Origin: an uncultured Eubacterium sp.
GTDB lineage: Bacteria; Bacillota; Clostridia; Lachnospirales; Lachnospiraceae
Direction: 5' to 3'
Length of the DNA: 41,068 nt
Assembly (NCBI GenBank): GCA_910586045.1
Contig: CAJUIH010000017.1
Location: 1 to 41,068 of the forward strand
The stretch's first letter is position 1. Each line of letters begins with the position of its first letter. Positions 39,556-41,068 of this stretch are shown one piece after another. A program made the translations under genes and the position numbers. The notes under the pieces were generated by a model. The model searched no databases. It was not told where the DNA came from and was given only the letters and a program-made list of their open reading frames with translations.

Positions 39556-41068
39556 ATCTTTCTCCCTTTTCTGCGCATTCGTATTCGGATACACAAAATA
39601 ATCACCGTACCGCAGGAAACCGCCGCTCCTATTTTAAGTCCCGGCGTATGATACCGCAGCTTAATTTGATGCCTGCCCTTTTCCAATTCCAATCCCATAT
39701 ACCTGCCGTTTAACACTTTTAATTCCTGTTTTTTTCCATCTACCAAAGCGCTCCACCCATCCAGGTATGGGACTGCGATACATAAGATTTTCTTTTTATC
39801 CGCGCATACCTTTGCGCGGACTGTATTCCCGTCCACCGCAATGCCGGAAACATCTGCCCGCAGCGCGTCAACCTGTGAAGCAAACTCTTCCATGGGCTGT
39901 ACTACAACCGAAATATCCGGCAGGTAAAAATTTCCATTTTTCCGAAACTGGATCGTAATCTCCCCTTGTCCATCCTCTACATACCCCAAATGAATCAGGG
40001 AATCTTTCGCTCCGCCATAGTACTGATGCCCTTTTCCAAACAGATAAGAAACCTTTCCCACCTCTTTGAACCTTGCGGATACTACGCCAAAGTGCGTAGA
40101 TACAGATCGGACATCACGGATATACGCCCAGATACCAGACAACAGATTTTTGCCGGATATATAATTTTTTAAAGATACATCTTCATATTCCGCCCCTTCC
40201 AGCTTGATGTACAATTCGCCGGAAATCTTTTTAGGCAGCTTGATTTTCACTGTTTTTTGTCCGCCGTCAACCCTTACACTGTGGCTGTCCATCCTGCACG
40301 CTTCCCCTAACTGCATTTTCATCTGCGCAAACACTTCATTATGGCTTATCGCTTCATAAGACTGAAAAGAAAGCGTACGTTCCGGCAAAAAATCACTGTC
40401 TATGACAGCCCCCTGCAGCATTGCCTGTTCTTTTTCATTCACAGATAAGCCGCGGTATTCTTTTTGCGGAATGATATAGTCATAAGTGTAAAATATGGGC
40501 AGGGTATTTTCATTTTTATAAATCAGACAAGGTCCCCGCTCCCCTATTTTTTTAAATCCATAAGGAACGCATGCCTGCCGCTTTTTAGAGACCGCAGCAT
40601 ATTTTACAGAAGATAAGGTATCTAATGCAGCTCTTTGGTCATAAGAGGAAATGGCGAAATCGTTAAATCTTTGGCTGACACCCAAATCTGCAATCGTGCG
40701 GATCAATCCCGCAGAAGCATAACTGCAATAAGTCGATATGCCGTTGCAGTCTTTGCGCAGCCCATAATTACGATTTAAATAAGGTGCCGATTCTTTCATT
40801 TCCACTGCATCGATCCGATAGACCGTATCGTCTTCCAGATCCTGCAGCGCGTCCAACCCAATATTTTTTTCTTCCTGTTCCAGCTTACCAGCATCTATAT
40901 ACTGCTCGATAATATTTTCCGCGCTTACATTATAAAACATATAAGAATGAACCCCTATTTCTGCCAAAAAAACGGCAAGAAACAAACTTTTCCCCCACAC
41001 AGAGCCTGAAATTTTCCATTTCATTTCCAAACACAAAAGCAGCAGATAAACAAAAAGAAAACTGATAA
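39552..41068 (-). CDS. YfhO family membrane protein, C-terminal half (continues beyond window)
   Basis: The frame is open to the window edge, so the TTG at 41034-41036 is not the true start. Visible are a membrane helix near the edge (SLFLAVFLAEIGVHSYMFY), the large outer domain with VPYGFKKIGERGPCLIYKNENTLPIFYTYDYI and IAVPYLDGWSALVDGKKQELKVLNGRYMGLELEKGRHQIKLRYHTPG, and a last membrane helix. This corresponds closely in order to the outer domain and C-terminus of the YfhO protein at 9956-12676. Its partner is the following glycosyltransferase, overlapping by 4 bases. Confidence 0.88.
   Translation of the reverse strand, partial: ISFLFVYLLLLCLEMKWKISGSVWGKSLFLAVFLAEIGVHSYMFYNVSAENIIEQYIDAGKLEQEEKNIGLDALQDLEDDTVYRIDAVEMKESAPYLNRNYGLRKDCNGISTYCSYASAGLIRTIADLGVSQRFNDFAISSYDQRAALDTLSSVKYAAVSKKRQACVPYGFKKIGERGPCLIYKNENTLPIFYTYDYIIPQKEYRGLSVNEKEQAMLQGAVIDSDFLPERTLSFQSYEAISHNEVFAQMKMQLGEACRMDSHSVRVDGGQKTVKIKLPKKISGELYIKLEGAEYEDVSLKNYISGKNLLSGIWAYIRDVRSVSTHFGVVSARFKEVGKVSYLFGKGHQYYGGAKDSLIHLGYVEDGQGEITIQFRKNGNFYLPDISVVVQPMEEFASQVDALRADVSGIAVDGNTVRAKVCADKKKILCIAVPYLDGWSALVDGKKQELKVLNGRYMGLELEKGRHQIKLRYHTPGLKIGAAVSCGTVIILCIRIRMRRKGRKI

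Noticed and set aside
1..41068. CRISPR array, tRNA or rRNA genes
   Set aside because: No regularly spaced identical repeats, and no cloverleaf or ribosomal RNA sequence, were found in the gaps between genes.

Overview
The window looks like chromosome from a Gram-positive anaerobe of the Clostridia, most likely a Lachnospiraceae member of intermediate GC content. The evidence is the secG-rnr-smpB cluster, a GlnRS of the Firmicutes type, AGGAGG-like ribosome binding sites before nearly every gene, consensus sigma-A promoters, PadR-DUF1700-DUF4097 and BceAB-type modules, and YfhO-family membrane proteins. The assignment is inference from gene content. No rRNA, tRNA, CRISPR array, prophage or intact insertion sequence was seen.

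Layout. 1-7.3 kb (minus strand): a DUF3737 beta-helix protein cut by the window edge, a YhcC/YtqA-like radical SAM protein, smpB, rnr and secG (RNA quality control and secretion), then a FIST-domain sensor followed by a soluble chemoreceptor. 7.5-9.6 kb (minus): a PadR repressor, DUF1700 and DUF4097 operon with a perfect consensus promoter overlapping a palindrome. 9.9-13.6 kb (plus): a YfhO-like membrane protein and a GtrB-like glycosyltransferase. 13.7-17.2 kb (minus): response regulator, ABC ATPase, ABC-2 permease and histidine kinase, a likely peptide-antibiotic defence module. 17.2-22.7 kb: arginine biosynthesis, with argC, a GNAT gene, argB and argD on the minus strand and argG divergent. 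The GNAT gene sits where argJ is often found. 22.8-24.7 kb (plus): a transmembrane chemoreceptor.

24.9-28.9 kb (minus): glnS, a DUF2225 protein and a MocR-type regulator that lacks the usual PLP lysine. 29.1-34.9 kb (minus): a second defence module with response regulator, large histidine kinase split by a +1 frameshift, BceA-like ATPase and BceB-like permease. A GTAAGG direct repeat with 11-bp period lies upstream of both the regulator and the transporter, which suggests one regulator controls both. 35.1-35.6 kb: an AT-rich island holding what looks like a complete type I toxin-antitoxin locus, missed by ordinary ORF calling. It has a 37-residue hydrophobic toxin, a hairpin over its ribosome binding site, a terminator and a convergent antisense RNA. 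35.7-41.1 kb (minus): an exopolysaccharide or glycopolymer cluster with a second YfhO protein (cut by the window edge), a GT2 glycosyltransferase, a NeuD/PglD-like acyltransferase, an AMP-ligase that has lost its N-terminal third, and a flippase.

The most unusual signals are the toxin-antitoxin locus; a dispersed family of palindromic repeats (copies at 9.75, 24.7 and 35.7 kb), one of which supplies the last codons and stop of the flippase gene; a 12-bp tandem repeat between the GNAT gene and argB; and three damaged or frame-disturbed genes in the 29-39 kb region.
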